Positions 35,244 to 44,845 are shown, counted from the first letter of the stretch. The stretch is DNA of 57,470 nucleotides from an uncultured Bacteroidales bacterium (GCA_902799185.1 CADBZO010000008.1:54373-111842); one strand, 5' to 3'. Translations and numbers: made by a program. The notes: generated by a model not told the origin, from the sequence alone.

Positions 35244-35887
35244 TGTCTTCGGAAGAGAGGGCAAATACGGTAACGCATCTTATCGCTTTAGTGGCTACGC
35301 TGATACTCGCGTGGCCACTAATGCGTTTGGCCTGTTGGGCGCAAGCCGTTCATCATCAGTATGAGGTACTCGGGACCGCTCTTTTTCTTCTCGGTATGAT
35401 GCTCATGTACGCTTCCTCTGCGCTCTACCATGCGGTTGCAGACCCTGCGCACAAACGGCGGCTGCGTGTGTTGGACCACATCGCTATCTATGCCATGATA
35501 GCGGGTTCCTACTCGCTGATATGCGTGTCTGTTATAGGCGGATGGATGGGATGGGGACTGTTCGTCTTTCTTTGGACGTGCGTCATAGCCGGCACAATAG
35601 GTAAAATAGTGGCATTAGGCAAATACCCCCGTCTCTCTCTGGCGCTGTATCTGGCGATGGGATGGGTGGCGCTACTGGTGCTCTGGCCGATGTGGCAGCG
35701 GATGCCGCATGCCGCCTTCGCATGGATTATCGCCGAGGGGGTGTTTTACACCATAGGGGCCTATTTCTTCAATAAGGACGAGGAACATGCCTGTTACCAT
35801 GCCGTCTGGCATGTGTTTATCATGCTCGGCTCCTCCAGCCATGCGGTAGCTACGTGGCTCATTCTGGCCTCGTTCAGCCATGCGTGA
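35243..35887 (+). CDS. Hemolysin III family (YqfA/PAQR-like) membrane protein
   Basis: 214 residues, seven membrane helices. Family motifs are present: ASSALYHAVAD (Ser and His), LDHIAIYAMIAGSY (Asp) and ACYHAVWHVFIMLGSSSHAVA (HxxxH), which in PAQR relatives hold a metal in a hydrolase-like site. The role in bacteria is unclear; the name hemolysin III comes from one early family member. It begins within the stop of the gene upstream (TAATG) and overlaps the convergent NadR-like gene by 14 bp. Confidence 0.9.
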   Translation: MSSEERANTVTHLIALVATLILAWPLMRLACWAQAVHHQYEVLGTALFLLGMMLMYASSALYHAVADPAHKRRLRVLDHIAIYAMIAGSYSLICVSVIGGWMGWGLFVFLWTCVIAGTIGKIVALGKYPRLSLALYLAMGWVALLVLWPMWQRMPHAAFAWIIAEGVFYTIGAYFFNKDEEHACYHAVWHVFIMLGSSSHAVATWLILASFSHA

Positions 35888-36353
35888 TGATATAATAGGG
35901 GATGTCGAGCGCCTGTATCTCCGCTTCGTACCGGAGAAAAAGTTCCTGACGGATCTCGTCAGAGCCGTTACTCCGCGCCGGATCGGGCACCCAAGGGATG
36001 TCCGGCTTGGTCAGCAGATAGACATCCATAGGGTAGGCTTTGAGGGCTTCTTCCAGCCATTCCGGCACCCGGTGGAAGGCATAGTCAAACCAGACCTTGG
36101 TGACAATCAGTTCGGTGTCGAAAAAAACAGTCTCTGTTCCTTGTGCTCCGTCCTTTAGTATATTCCGGATTTCCTCTATCTGCTTCTGCGCTATCCCGCA
36201 TAGCTCGTCATAACTGACGTCCGTGGAGCCTTTCTTCTCCACATATTCCCGCGCGTACTCGGGCACGTACGTACCTTTATATCTTCGGGATAAATAACGA
36301 GCCAACGAGCTTTTGCCCGTTGACTCCGGTCCTATGATGCCAACCTTGTACAT
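35874..36353 (-). CDS. NadR-like P-loop nucleoside kinase/ATPase
   Basis: 159 residues. Walker A GPESTGKSSLAR near the N-terminus, then YVPEYAREYVEKKG and VFFDTELIVTKVWFDYAF match the nicotinamide-riboside kinase domain of NadR (AAA_28 type). Alone it would phosphorylate nicotinamide riboside or a related nucleoside for NAD salvage; this is inferred from the family. Residues about 66-75 (LKDGAQGTET), before the FFDTEL strand, coincide with a degenerate 4x7-bp array. It starts at the sprA stop (1-bp overlap) and converges on the hemolysin-III gene. Confidence 0.82.
   Translation of the reverse strand: MYKVGIIGPESTGKSSLARYLSRRYKGTYVPEYAREYVEKKGSTDVSYDELCGIAQKQIEEIRNILKDGAQGTETVFFDTELIVTKVWFDYAFHRVPEWLEEALKAYPMDVYLLTKPDIPWVPDPARSNGSDEIRQELFLRYEAEIQALDIPYYIITHG
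36129..36156. repeat. Degenerate 4 x 7-bp array inside the NadR-like gene
   Basis: Units AGTCTCT, GTTCCTT, GTGCTCC, GTCCTTT (28 bp). Weaker than the others, but it sits exactly where the protein has extra residues. Confidence 0.5.
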
Positions 36354-38941
36354 TACCTTGTCAGCATCAGTTTGATGTTGATACCTACATTGTCAGCCTT
36401 GACGGGGTAGGAGGACGAGATCAGCGGCGTGGTGCCCTGGTGGTCGTAGAAGAGCTGGATGTTGATCTTCTGGCTCAGTACGTAGTCGGCGGAGATCTTC
36501 ACCGCCAGCACCTTGTTGCCCGAAGAGGCCTGTGTGATACCTTCTTCTATCTTGCGAAGCAGCATCTTCACGTCTTTGTAGGAGAAATCCACTTGCAGCT
36601 TGAGGTCGTTGCTGACTTTCTTCTCTCTGCCGTCGCGGCGTTTGGAGATGAAATTGAGGTTCTTGATCGTATATCCACCGCCGATGACAAACTCGTTCGT
36701 ATGGCCTTCGGTCAACTGTACGGACGTCACGTTCAGCGTCAGGTTGCGCTGCTTGCGGTACTCCGCCTTGAAGCTCAGCGAGTTCTTCATCGTCATGTTC
36801 AGACCGATGAGCGGCGAGAAAGCCTCGGTGAGGGAGACATTACTGATGTCGTAAGCGGAACTGGGACGCATCGCATCATAGATACTTCCGTCGTCGCCGG
36901 AGAGGCTGCGGGTCATGTCACGCACGAAACCGATCTGTTTGTTGTCGCCGTCCGCGCTTACCCAGGTGGAGTAGGAGCCGAACGAACCGATGGCGTATTT
37001 ACAGGTATAAGCGTGGGTCAGGGTCACGGACTTGAAATGATCCTTGATCCACGGCAGTTTGCCCAGCCCGTCGAAGGTGACGGACCAGTTGGGCAGCATA
37101 CTCAGGATGCCGAGGAACGGGTTGAGACTCACGCTGTTGGCGTCGCGTCCGGTATAGGCGGCCAGGAAAGCCGGAACCAGCACGTCGGCGGAGTTGTTAC
37201 TGATCCGTCCGTGCTGAGCGGGGTTATAGCGTTTGCCGGCAACCGGCGTACCGCTCAGGAAACCGCCGTCCGGCATGGCGATACCCGTATATTGGTTCTG
37301 CACGCGCTCGGTCAGTATCTCGCGGTTCTCCAGGAACCGGTCAAACGTGGCGTTTGAGAAGTTCTCTTCCTGCTTGCCGATACGGCTGAAGGCGGTTCCG
37401 ATAGCTACCTGTGTGATGTTGAACGAACCGGTGGTGGTCTCCTGCGGCGTGCCGTAGCTGGAGATGATTGAGGTGGACTGCGCCATATACCGCTTGCCGT
37501 TCAGCTGGACTTTGAGGCCCGGCAGCGGCTCCAGAGTCAGTTTGACATCCAGATCCGAGGTGTGGGCGCGTACCGCCGGCTGTACCACCGACGTGTCACC
37601 GGACAACCAGTGGTGGCGCTGGGCGCGCTCCATCATGTCTTTGGGGATGAAACCGAACGCGAAATCGAAGCCCGGAGCATACGCTCCGTCCGACCTGCGC
37701 TGGCCCATGAAACCCGCCTCCGGCATGAAGCCCGGCAGGGTCATGGAGTTTGTCTCGCGGTAGGTGATCTGCAGCTTGCGAACCAGCGTACCCAAGTAAG
37801 CGAACATGTCACCCGTCACCTGAGCCGGCGTCCGTTGGTTCGGGTCTTTGGTGGTCACAGTGACCGTAGCCTGGGCGCAGTCGGCTTTCGGCGTGATGGT
37901 CACCTTGGTGTTGCCTGCCGGACGGAACGAGACAGGCACACTCTTGCCCGTAGAGTCCGCTACGGCGATATTCAGCGACTCGCTGTTCAGCCGGTGGGTC
38001 ACCTCGACGGGCTCGCCTTTCTTCAGCGTCACGGTCTGCGTGTAGGTCTTCGGCTTGAAGTTCCGCCGTGCCCCACGGCCCGAGTAACGCTGGGTCATCG
38101 TTTTCCAGTACTTGGATTTGCCGTACCACGTCTCGAAATTGATACTTCCGTCCACCTGCCATGTCTGGAGGCTGCTGACGGTGTTACCCATATCCTCGCC
38201 GGAGGTGGTGGAAGCCGTGCGGGTCCAGTTATAGTTGGCGTTATACGATCCGTTGAGTGTCAGCGGGTCCAGGTAAGGGATGCGGTTCAGCGGCACGTTC
38301 CAGCTCGCGGTGAAGATCTGCTGGTAAGCGTACGGCTTGCCGAAACGGCCTAACGAACGCTGGATAGTGTCGCGCCATGCTTCGTACTTGTCGTGGTTGA
38401 ACTCCGCGTCGAAATAGCGGTCTTTCAATATCTCCGGCGTGTACTTGCCTTCGTCGATGATGGCGTTGAAGGATGACTGGAAACTGAACTTCATGTTCTT
38501 CGTCAGGTCGTATTTGAAATCGACGTTACGGTCCCAGGTGAAGTCCTTGCTGTAGGTCAGGTCCATGTTCGACGCTGCCGAACCGGCCAGGTCGCGCATC
38601 TTCATGTGGCTGAACGTGCGGTGCATGTTCATATTGAATCCCCACGACTGCGGCAGGTAGTAGAAATTCATCTCTTTGAGTACTTTCACTTTCTGTACTT
38701 TCTCTACCTTGCCGAACGGCTCCCACGGTTTGGGGTTGAAGTTATAGGCGTATTGGAAACTACCCTTGTGGTCGGTGGTGTAGTTGGTCTCCATCTCGGG
38801 CGAGTGCTCCGCCTGTTTGTTGTATGACGCGGAGATAGAGAAGTTCGCCGGGTCGTAGAACATGTCTTTCTTCTTCGAGTGGATATTGACCTTCATGTTG
38901 CTTACCGAGAACGACGTGGACTCGTGTACGGTGTTTGTCAT
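36353..38941 (-). CDS. sprA: SprA (T9SS translocon), C-terminal fragment after a frameshift
   Basis: 862 residues from the first ATG (MTNTVHESTSFS), but the frame runs upstream without a stop to about 38977 and is the continuation of the upstream SprA fragment. Content is outer-membrane beta-barrel sequence typical of SprA: FYDPANFSISASYNKQAEHS, NPKPWEPFGK, MNFYYLPQSWGFNMN and a final strand region ending INIKLMLTR. It would not be made as a separate exported protein because it has no signal peptide. Joined with the upstream part after removing 7 bp, it gives a 2561-residue SprA of normal size. Confidence 0.9.
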   Translation of the reverse strand: MTNTVHESTSFSVSNMKVNIHSKKKDMFYDPANFSISASYNKQAEHSPEMETNYTTDHKGSFQYAYNFNPKPWEPFGKVEKVQKVKVLKEMNFYYLPQSWGFNMNMHRTFSHMKMRDLAGSAASNMDLTYSKDFTWDRNVDFKYDLTKNMKFSFQSSFNAIIDEGKYTPEILKDRYFDAEFNHDKYEAWRDTIQRSLGRFGKPYAYQQIFTASWNVPLNRIPYLDPLTLNGSYNANYNWTRTASTTSGEDMGNTVSSLQTWQVDGSINFETWYGKSKYWKTMTQRYSGRGARRNFKPKTYTQTVTLKKGEPVEVTHRLNSESLNIAVADSTGKSVPVSFRPAGNTKVTITPKADCAQATVTVTTKDPNQRTPAQVTGDMFAYLGTLVRKLQITYRETNSMTLPGFMPEAGFMGQRRSDGAYAPGFDFAFGFIPKDMMERAQRHHWLSGDTSVVQPAVRAHTSDLDVKLTLEPLPGLKVQLNGKRYMAQSTSIISSYGTPQETTTGSFNITQVAIGTAFSRIGKQEENFSNATFDRFLENREILTERVQNQYTGIAMPDGGFLSGTPVAGKRYNPAQHGRISNNSADVLVPAFLAAYTGRDANSVSLNPFLGILSMLPNWSVTFDGLGKLPWIKDHFKSVTLTHAYTCKYAIGSFGSYSTWVSADGDNKQIGFVRDMTRSLSGDDGSIYDAMRPSSAYDISNVSLTEAFSPLIGLNMTMKNSLSFKAEYRKQRNLTLNVTSVQLTEGHTNEFVIGGGYTIKNLNFISKRRDGREKKVSNDLKLQVDFSYKDVKMLLRKIEEGITQASSGNKVLAVKISADYVLSQKINIQLFYDHQGTTPLISSSYPVKADNVGINIKLMLTR
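38680..38707. repeat. Possible 4 x 7-bp array inside sprA
   Basis: Units GTACTTT, CACTTTC, TGTACTT, TCTCTAC (28 bp), encoding VEKVQKVKV. The protein here is not clearly longer than SprA relatives, so this may be a chance likeness. Confidence 0.4.
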
Positions 38942-41900
38942 CTGTTTGATAGAGTCGCGTTCCTCTTTGGTCTTTGGTGTCGTAGGTGCTGAGGGTCTCC
39001 GAGAGTTTCACATCGGTGTCCAGCGGGTCGTAGTCGGGACTCGTCACCTCCTTGCTGTACGCTACGTACAGCGGCATCTGAATCTTCGCTTTCTCCGGCA
39101 GCAGGCGTCCTGCCTCCAAGGCGGCACTGACGGATATCTGGTAGAAATTGTCCAGATTGCGGTCCATCACGTTGGACTCGATAGAGCCGTAACCGGCTGT
39201 CTCCAGATGTCCGGCTACGTTCACTTGGGCGATGTCGCTGATGGCAAGCGAGGCGTTCGCCATGGCGGCCACACCGCCTTGTTCGTTGAACTGGCTCAAC
39301 CGTAGTTCGTTCACCCATATCTCGCCGCTCGCATCGTGCTGACCGTTGTTGCGTACACCGATCATGATGGTCGAGATCTCCTCCAAGGTCGGGTTACCCA
39401 GCACGGTGATCTTGTTCTGCGGCTTGTCGTTGGCGTCGTCATAGACCACATACGGCTGGGTGTTGCTCACACCCTCGTTGCCGGCGCGGCGTGCTTTGTT
39501 ACGCGCGGTCTTGGCATCGGTGAAGACAGACAGCGGGAAATCGAACATGTTCGCCCGGGGCCATACGGCTTCGCGGTCGTTCTCGTTTTCGTTGTTATAC
39601 ATACCCGGAGCGGTCAGCTTCAACGGAATCTCGTATTCGTAGTAGTTGTTCTTCAGGTCGCTTCCCAACCGGATGAAACAGGTCAGCTCGTCGTCCTTCA
39701 GGTTCGGATCCACGGCGCTCATCTGCTCGGCGTGGACGAACATCTGCAGGTTCTTGTACTGACGCATGTCATACCCCGTGTTCTTGTACATCGCCCTCGC
39801 ATCACGCGGACTGAGGTTGGATACACGCAGTACCATTGCCTGTTCGTTCTGTGCTATCAGCTGTGCCTGACCCGGGTCGGTCTGGCGGCTCACACCGGGA
39901 GGCAGCACATAGTTGATAGGTGAACGGGTACTGTTCTCCTCGATATTGACGGTCTGTACGTCAATAGAGGCGGTAGGGTTCACCGGTAGGCCTACCGGCG
40001 ATAACTCACGCGTGTATTGTCTCCACTCCCCGCGGACAAGGTCCATCGTGGCAAAACGCAGGAAAGTCTCGTGCTGGAAGCCTGTCAGGTACATACGCAT
40101 GAAACGGATGGATTTCCAGTTGCGGATGGAACCCACTCGCTGCATCGTGGCGCTGTCTCCGTGGAGAGGTATCTTGAACTGGTACCAGGTCACATCGACT
40201 GTCTCGCCGTTGCGCAGCGTCACCTTGCGGACTTTCTTCTCCGTGATATGCTGGCGGCCTACGTCCATCATGTCGGGGCGCAGGATCACTTTGTATTGGT
40301 AATATTTCTCGTATTCGTTGAGGGTGTTGTCCAGATTGATATCCTCCATATCCGGCGTCAGCGTGGCGGCGGTACCGTAGCTCTCGGTCTGCTGTTCCGT
40401 CGCCGGAGAGTTGCCCTGCGTACCGTTGTAATGTTTGTAACGGTCCAGGATAGGCACTTGCTGCTCGTCGTAGTCCGTGCCGCGGAAGAAATGGAAATTA
40501 TCGCCGGCCGGGTCGTTGAGCGGGGAGAAAGGATCACGCTGCCATCGGCTCAGCACATCGCCGCTCACCTTGGAGCGCAGCGTGTCAACAAAAGTCTTGT
40601 AGCTTCCCCAACTCAGCTCTTGTGCGTCGTTCAGACCGTTCAGACCTACGTCCTGACGCTCACGCGAACCCGCCTCGTTGCTGAAAGCCGTTACGGTGCT
40701 CGTCGTCTTTGGTACAAGACCCCAGATGGTCGAATCGACACGGCCTAAGTCATTGTCGGACACCGGCATGCCGTGCTCGAACGCTTTCTTGCCGTCGCGG
40801 AGAATATCTTCGCTCACGTCGCCTAAGTTGATATACAGCTCGCCGTTGTAGTCGGTCGGATGGTCGGGGTTGGTCAACGCCGGATCCATCAGCCAGAACT
40901 GGATATACTCGATATTCGCTTTCTCGAAATCGGTATTCTCCAGCCGCCGCATGATACCGCCCCAGCGTTGCTCGGGGTGGCTCAGCTTGCCGTCTGTACC
41001 GATCTCTTCGTACGAGATATTATACTGTCCGCGCTCCTCCGGGTAGTAGGCCAGGTTGAGGATCGGCAGTTTTGTATCTACGTTGCTGGCCTCCTGGCGG
41101 TTGGGGTATATCTCGTCCTGATAGACGATACGCGTACGGTGGTCGCTCAGCGCCGCAAGGTCATTACGGATATGATCCGGCGTGTTGGTTTGCGGGTAGC
41201 CGAAGATAGGATCCACGCTGTACCACGCCAGATGCGCGCGGTTCTTGTTATAGGAGATCTTGTTCACGTCCTTCGATTCCGCAAACGGGGTAGGGGTGGA
41301 CGCCAAAAACCAGTAGTTCGGGTAATGCACGTCTATATTCGTCGTAGTGCTCTCGAAATCATCGATATACGCCGTTCCGGTGGAGCCTACGTCGCGCGTG
41401 TGACCGGGGATGAGATGTGCGAACTCCGCGCTGATCTGGAAGGTCGAGGGAGCGGTGGCTGTGATCCAGGGGATCTTGTCTATGGCGTTGGTCAGCCATT
41501 GTAACTCGGTCTTCCAGCTTCCGTTGACGCCCCAGATGGTGTTCGCCAGCGGCTCATGGCCCATGTTCACTTTCGTCGTCAGCGGACGTTCGCGCAGGTG
41601 CATAATCGTTCCGCCGATCACCAGGTCTTTGTTGAACTCATACTCCAGATGCGCACCGAAGAGGCTCTTGCGCTGCATCGAGAACGTACTCTGGTTTTCC
41701 AGCTTCACATCCACATTCGTGCCGCTCTCCAAGATAGAGGTGTTCAGTATGGTCACCGTTCCCATGGTGTAGTCCACGGTGTAATCCACGTTCTCTATCA
41801 GCGTGGCGCCACCGGCGGTGACTGTCACGCTTCCGCGCGGTACGTTCATGGCACCCAGACGGATCTCGCTGCTGTTCGTGCCTTTGTATTTACCCGTCAA

Positions 41901-44045
41901 GCGGAACTTGTTCTTCTCGCTCATCTCTTGCGCTATCACGAGCGTAGAGTCATACAGCTCCGGGAAGCAGTATTTCTTCGCTAACGCCGTGTTCGCGCCG
42001 CCTAACTGCTCGGCCAGATAGCTGCCGAACGGCTCCAGTACCGGGAAGATGATCTTACCCGTTCCCGACTGGATGGTCACGCCCTCCAGGAAGTCGAACC
42101 GGCCATCCGGTGCAGCGTTGTGTTTCTGGTCCAGACGGTCCAGGTTCATCACACGGATCAGCTGTTTGCCGTTAATTGGACCTTCCGTCAGGTATTGCAT
42201 GTCCGTGCCCACCGAGTCGTTGCGGTAGGTCACGTATAGTTCGAACTTGTCGGAGTTGATACTGGTAGCACCTAACGAATAGATGTTCTTCATCATCAGG
42301 TCCCAGGTACCGCGGCCTTTGTGCCCCGGAGCGTTGGCACTGCTCTTCAGCATCTTCAACGCCAGCGCATTAGGCGTACGCAGCTCGTCGCTGCCGTCCG
42401 TCGAGAACTCGCCGACCTGATACACCTGACCGTTGTACGTGTACTCGTAGGCTACCGCCAGCACCTCGTCCTGGTTCAGCGCGCTCTTCAGAGAGATGAA
42501 TCCCAACGCGCTGTTGAGCGTGTACTCGCTGCTGTTCAGCAGCCGCGCTGACTCGATCTTCTCGAAATCCACGCCGCCTTCCATCCCGTTCAGACCGCCC
42601 AGAGCTGTACTCGTCTGGTCTATCTGGCGGAAATTAGTAGCCTGTATATCGGTGTACAGGTTGTTCATCTTGTTGTCCGGAGCAGGCCTTTGGTTGGGAC
42701 CCCAATACAGCTGCGAGTGACTGGCTGACTCGCCTAAGTCAGTGAATGCCACGATGTTACGCGCCTCGTCGTAGTTGCCCCTTTTGTTGGTCACCCATAC
42801 CTCGATCTTGTTGATCTGCACGCCGCTTGCGATATACGGTACGGTCGTCATCGCCTTTTCGAAATTATCGCGGAAGAAATGACTCAGGAAGAAGTGCCTG
42901 TTCTCATCGTAGCTGTCACCCGCGATGTCGAATTTCGACATCTGCGCGCCGCCTTGGCTGCTTACCGACTGTGCCTCGCTGTTCTGCTGGCTGATCAACG
43001 CTTGGATCTTGAACTTGCCGAATTTCAGGTTCGTCTTGATACCGAACAGCGCCTTGCTGCCGCGGATGAGCGAACTCGGCAGATCCATGGTCACGTTACC
43101 TGCCTCGATGCTCTGGATGATATCATCCTCGTCGCCTTTGTAGTTAATCTTGATATTCTGTTGGTCGAACGAGAAAGAGGCCTCCGTGTTGTAACTCATG
43201 GTGAAGTTCAGCTTCTGGCCTACCTTGCCTTGGATGCTGGCTTGGATCTTCTCGTCGAAATCGAAGATGTTATTGTTTCGCGCACGGGGCGTGAGAGACG
43301 GGTTGGCGATATACTGGTGTTTGAATCCGAACAGCAACTCCGCACTACCTTGCATCTTCAGTTGCACTCCGCCCGGGCCGAACACTTTGTCGGCCGGACC
43401 GATGTTGAATTTCATGTCCGTGATGTCAAACTTCCGCTCGTTGTTATGCTCCACCTCGCCTATCTTCTGCTGCCAGTACCGGTGCATGATCTGCCGCTCG
43501 GCGTATTGGTTGTATTCCTCCTGCGTCAGCATGTACGGCGTGGTGATATCTGTCTCGCCGATACGCGTGCGGATGACATAACGGCCGTTCTCCGGCTGGT
43601 ACTCCACCGTCGTGGTTACGTTCTCCGGGTCCTGCAGGTCCAGCGAGGAGACAGGTCTTGTCAGTTCCCCGTAGTTTTGTGCACCTAACTGCTTCACGTT
43701 GGTCGGTGCCCAGTAACTGCTGTCCGTCTCGGTCACGAAATCCGCTACATCCTCCGGCACAACTTCGCCGGCGGCTATCTTTGCCTCGCGCTCGGCCTCA
43801 CGCTGTTTGCGTTCCTCCTCGCGTTGCTTGCGTTCTTCTTCACGCCGTGCTTTCTCTTCCTCCTCCGCTTTCTTCTCCGCCTCGCGCGCTGCCTTGGCAG
43901 CTTCTTTCTGGGCCTTCTCTTCGGCTATCAGCTCCTTCAGCGTCTTAGGCTTCTTCGGTGTCTCCTGCGCAAAAAGCCCTGTAGTTGCAAAGGGCAACCA
44001 CAGCAACAGACTAACCAATAATATATTTGAATATCTACCTTTCAC
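38760..44045 (-). CDS. sprA: SprA (T9SS translocon), N-terminal fragment truncated by a frameshift
   Basis: 1761 residues: about 1692 genuine SprA residues, then 69 out-of-frame ones after STYDTKD. Signal peptide MKGRYSNILLVSLLLWLPFATTG; a charged Glu/Arg/Lys helix (about 30-95); then SprA repeats such as LPSSLIRGSKALFGIKTNLKFG and GHTRDVGSTGTAYIDDFEST. SprA is the 36-strand outer-membrane channel of type IX secretion. The gene follows ruvA, a common Bacteroidota order. The start is GTG at 44045, inside a heptamer array. The break is a 7-bp tandem duplication at 38964-38977. Confidence 0.93.
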   Translation of the reverse strand: MKGRYSNILLVSLLLWLPFATTGLFAQETPKKPKTLKELIAEEKAQKEAAKAAREAEKKAEEEEKARREEERKQREEERKQREAEREAKIAAGEVVPEDVADFVTETDSSYWAPTNVKQLGAQNYGELTRPVSSLDLQDPENVTTTVEYQPENGRYVIRTRIGETDITTPYMLTQEEYNQYAERQIMHRYWQQKIGEVEHNNERKFDITDMKFNIGPADKVFGPGGVQLKMQGSAELLFGFKHQYIANPSLTPRARNNNIFDFDEKIQASIQGKVGQKLNFTMSYNTEASFSFDQQNIKINYKGDEDDIIQSIEAGNVTMDLPSSLIRGSKALFGIKTNLKFGKFKIQALISQQNSEAQSVSSQGGAQMSKFDIAGDSYDENRHFFLSHFFRDNFEKAMTTVPYIASGVQINKIEVWVTNKRGNYDEARNIVAFTDLGESASHSQLYWGPNQRPAPDNKMNNLYTDIQATNFRQIDQTSTALGGLNGMEGGVDFEKIESARLLNSSEYTLNSALGFISLKSALNQDEVLAVAYEYTYNGQVYQVGEFSTDGSDELRTPNALALKMLKSSANAPGHKGRGTWDLMMKNIYSLGATSINSDKFELYVTYRNDSVGTDMQYLTEGPINGKQLIRVMNLDRLDQKHNAAPDGRFDFLEGVTIQSGTGKIIFPVLEPFGSYLAEQLGGANTALAKKYCFPELYDSTLVIAQEMSEKNKFRLTGKYKGTNSSEIRLGAMNVPRGSVTVTAGGATLIENVDYTVDYTMGTVTILNTSILESGTNVDVKLENQSTFSMQRKSLFGAHLEYEFNKDLVIGGTIMHLRERPLTTKVNMGHEPLANTIWGVNGSWKTELQWLTNAIDKIPWITATAPSTFQISAEFAHLIPGHTRDVGSTGTAYIDDFESTTTNIDVHYPNYWFLASTPTPFAESKDVNKISYNKNRAHLAWYSVDPIFGYPQTNTPDHIRNDLAALSDHRTRIVYQDEIYPNRQEASNVDTKLPILNLAYYPEERGQYNISYEEIGTDGKLSHPEQRWGGIMRRLENTDFEKANIEYIQFWLMDPALTNPDHPTDYNGELYINLGDVSEDILRDGKKAFEHGMPVSDNDLGRVDSTIWGLVPKTTSTVTAFSNEAGSRERQDVGLNGLNDAQELSWGSYKTFVDTLRSKVSGDVLSRWQRDPFSPLNDPAGDNFHFFRGTDYDEQQVPILDRYKHYNGTQGNSPATEQQTESYGTAATLTPDMEDINLDNTLNEYEKYYQYKVILRPDMMDVGRQHITEKKVRKVTLRNGETVDVTWYQFKIPLHGDSATMQRVGSIRNWKSIRFMRMYLTGFQHETFLRFATMDLVRGEWRQYTRELSPVGLPVNPTASIDVQTVNIEENSTRSPINYVLPPGVSRQTDPGQAQLIAQNEQAMVLRVSNLSPRDARAMYKNTGYDMRQYKNLQMFVHAEQMSAVDPNLKDDELTCFIRLGSDLKNNYYEYEIPLKLTAPGMYNNENENDREAVWPRANMFDFPLSVFTDAKTARNKARRAGNEGVSNTQPYVVYDDANDKPQNKITVLGNPTLEEISTIMIGVRNNGQHDASGEIWVNELRLSQFNEQGGVAAMANASLAISDIAQVNVAGHLETAGYGSIESNVMDRNLDNFYQISVSAALEAGRLLPEKAKIQMPLYVAYSKEVTSPDYDPLDTDVKLSETLSTYDTKDQRGTRLYQTDDKHRTRVHVVLGKQHEGQYPLEEERHVLRPGELLYLRVIQQTGGALARDGDQLHHRPQG
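38964..38977. repeat. Frameshifting 7-bp tandem duplication in sprA
   Basis: TCTTTGG occurs twice in a row (38964-38970, 38971-38977). Deleting one copy restores one frame across the junction, reading STYDTKEERDSIKQMTN. The surplus of 7 bases equals the frame offset between the two sprA fragments. Confidence 0.9.
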
Positions 44046-44070
44046 TTTTCAATTTTCACTTTTCACCTTT
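44043..44070. repeat. 4 x 7-bp array between ruvA and sprA
   Basis: Units CACTTTT, CAATTTT, CACTTTT, CACCTTT (28 bp). It fills the whole gap between the ruvA stop (44071) and sprA and supplies the GTG start of sprA. Confidence 0.9.
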
Positions 44071-44676
44071 CTAAAGCATTTTTAACGCTTCGCGGATGAC
44101 GGCCTCCACCTTCATCGCCGGGTTGCCTTTTAGAATCTTATCTACGGCCTTGCTGCTGGCGGCTGCATTGAAACCGAGCATCGTCAGCGCACTCACTGCC
44201 TCTGCTTTCACGCCGCTATCCGCCTCTACATCCAACATGGGAATCTCCGTCGGGTCTCCGCCCAAATCCAGTTTGATAGCCTTGTCCTTGAGGTCCACGA
44301 TGATACGTTGCGCAGTCTTTGTTCCAAGACCTTTCACTTTCGACATCGCTTTGGCGTTACCGGTGGCGATCAGCATTCGCAACTCTTCTGCGGTGAAAGC
44401 AGAGAGGATCATGCGCGCTGTGGCGGCGCCGATGCCGCTCACCGTCATCAGCAACTCAAATAACTGACGCTCGGTCTTGGTGGCAAAACCATATATCTCA
44501 TGGGTGTCCTCACGGATGATCTCCGTGATAAACAACTTGGTGTCTTTCTCCTCGCTTCCCACTAACGACGAGTAGGTCGGCAATGTGATAGCGATTCCGT
44601 AACCCACACCGGCGGCTTCTATAATCGCTTCCGTCGGGTTTAATTCCGTTAATATGCCTTTGATATATTCGATCAT
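44071..44676 (-). CDS. ruvA: Holliday junction branch migration protein RuvA
   Basis: 201 residues from the ATG at 44676 (MIEYIKGILTEL); the longer open frame to 44739 lacks family support and includes the leader. Domain I (OB fold) ends with HEIYGFATKTERQLFELLM. Domain II has helix-hairpin-helix motifs SGIGAATARMILSA and KVKGLGTKTAQRIIVDLKDK. The short C-terminal domain III (VDKILKGNPAMKVEAVIREA) would bind RuvB. RuvA tetramers hold Holliday junctions. A promoter lies at 44726-44756. The sprA gene follows directly. Confidence 0.96.
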   Translation of the reverse strand: MIEYIKGILTELNPTEAIIEAAGVGYGIAITLPTYSSLVGSEEKDTKLFITEIIREDTHEIYGFATKTERQLFELLMTVSGIGAATARMILSAFTAEELRMLIATGNAKAMSKVKGLGTKTAQRIIVDLKDKAIKLDLGGDPTEIPMLDVEADSGVKAEAVSALTMLGFNAAASSKAVDKILKGNPAMKVEAVIREALKML

Positions 44677-44725
44677 CTTTCCGAATGGTTTGGCTTGCTC
44701 CGGTTCTATACCGGCAAAAAACGCA

Positions 44726-44756
44726 CAAAGATACAACAATTTTTTTATATACGCAA
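44726..44756 (-). promoter_or_regulatory. Promoter of ruvA-sprA
   Basis: On the minus strand: TTGCGTATAT from 44756 and the -7 box TATCTTTG (44733-44726), 19 bp apart; leader about 43 nt. Confidence 0.82.
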
Positions 44757-44797
44757 GCGCGCACGTATTTTTTTATAAAAAGAGTGCCATTTTTATT

Positions 44798-44825
44798 AAT
44801 TTTCAATTTTCAATTTTCAGTTTTC
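44798..44825. repeat. 4 x 7-bp array upstream of thiL
   Basis: Units AATTTTC (three times) and AGTTTTC (28 bp). It covers the position where the upstream promoter box of thiL should be. Confidence 0.9.
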
Positions 44826-44837
44826 AATTTATTTTCG

Positions 44838-44845
44838 TACCTTTG
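44838..44845 (+). promoter_or_regulatory. -7 box of the thiL promoter
   Basis: TACCTTTG, 21 bases before the thiL ATG. The expected upstream TTG is replaced by repeat-array sequence (TTTTC), so strength is uncertain. The short leader leaves no room for a TPP riboswitch. Confidence 0.65.

Noticed and set aside
38680-38707. 28-bp heptamer array in sprA as a definite insert
   Set aside because: Units are degenerate and the encoded residues seem to replace, not add to, the usual sequence. Listed only at low confidence.
38935-38990. Programmed ribosomal frameshifting in sprA
   Set aside because: No slippery run or downstream structure typical of programmed sites; a 7-bp duplication explains the shift exactly, and SprA is normally a single frame.
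43790-43960. Repeat array in sprA encoding Glu/Arg/Lys stretches
   Set aside because: The repeats (EERKQREEERKQREAE) are typical of charged helices after the SprA signal peptide and lack a strict DNA period.
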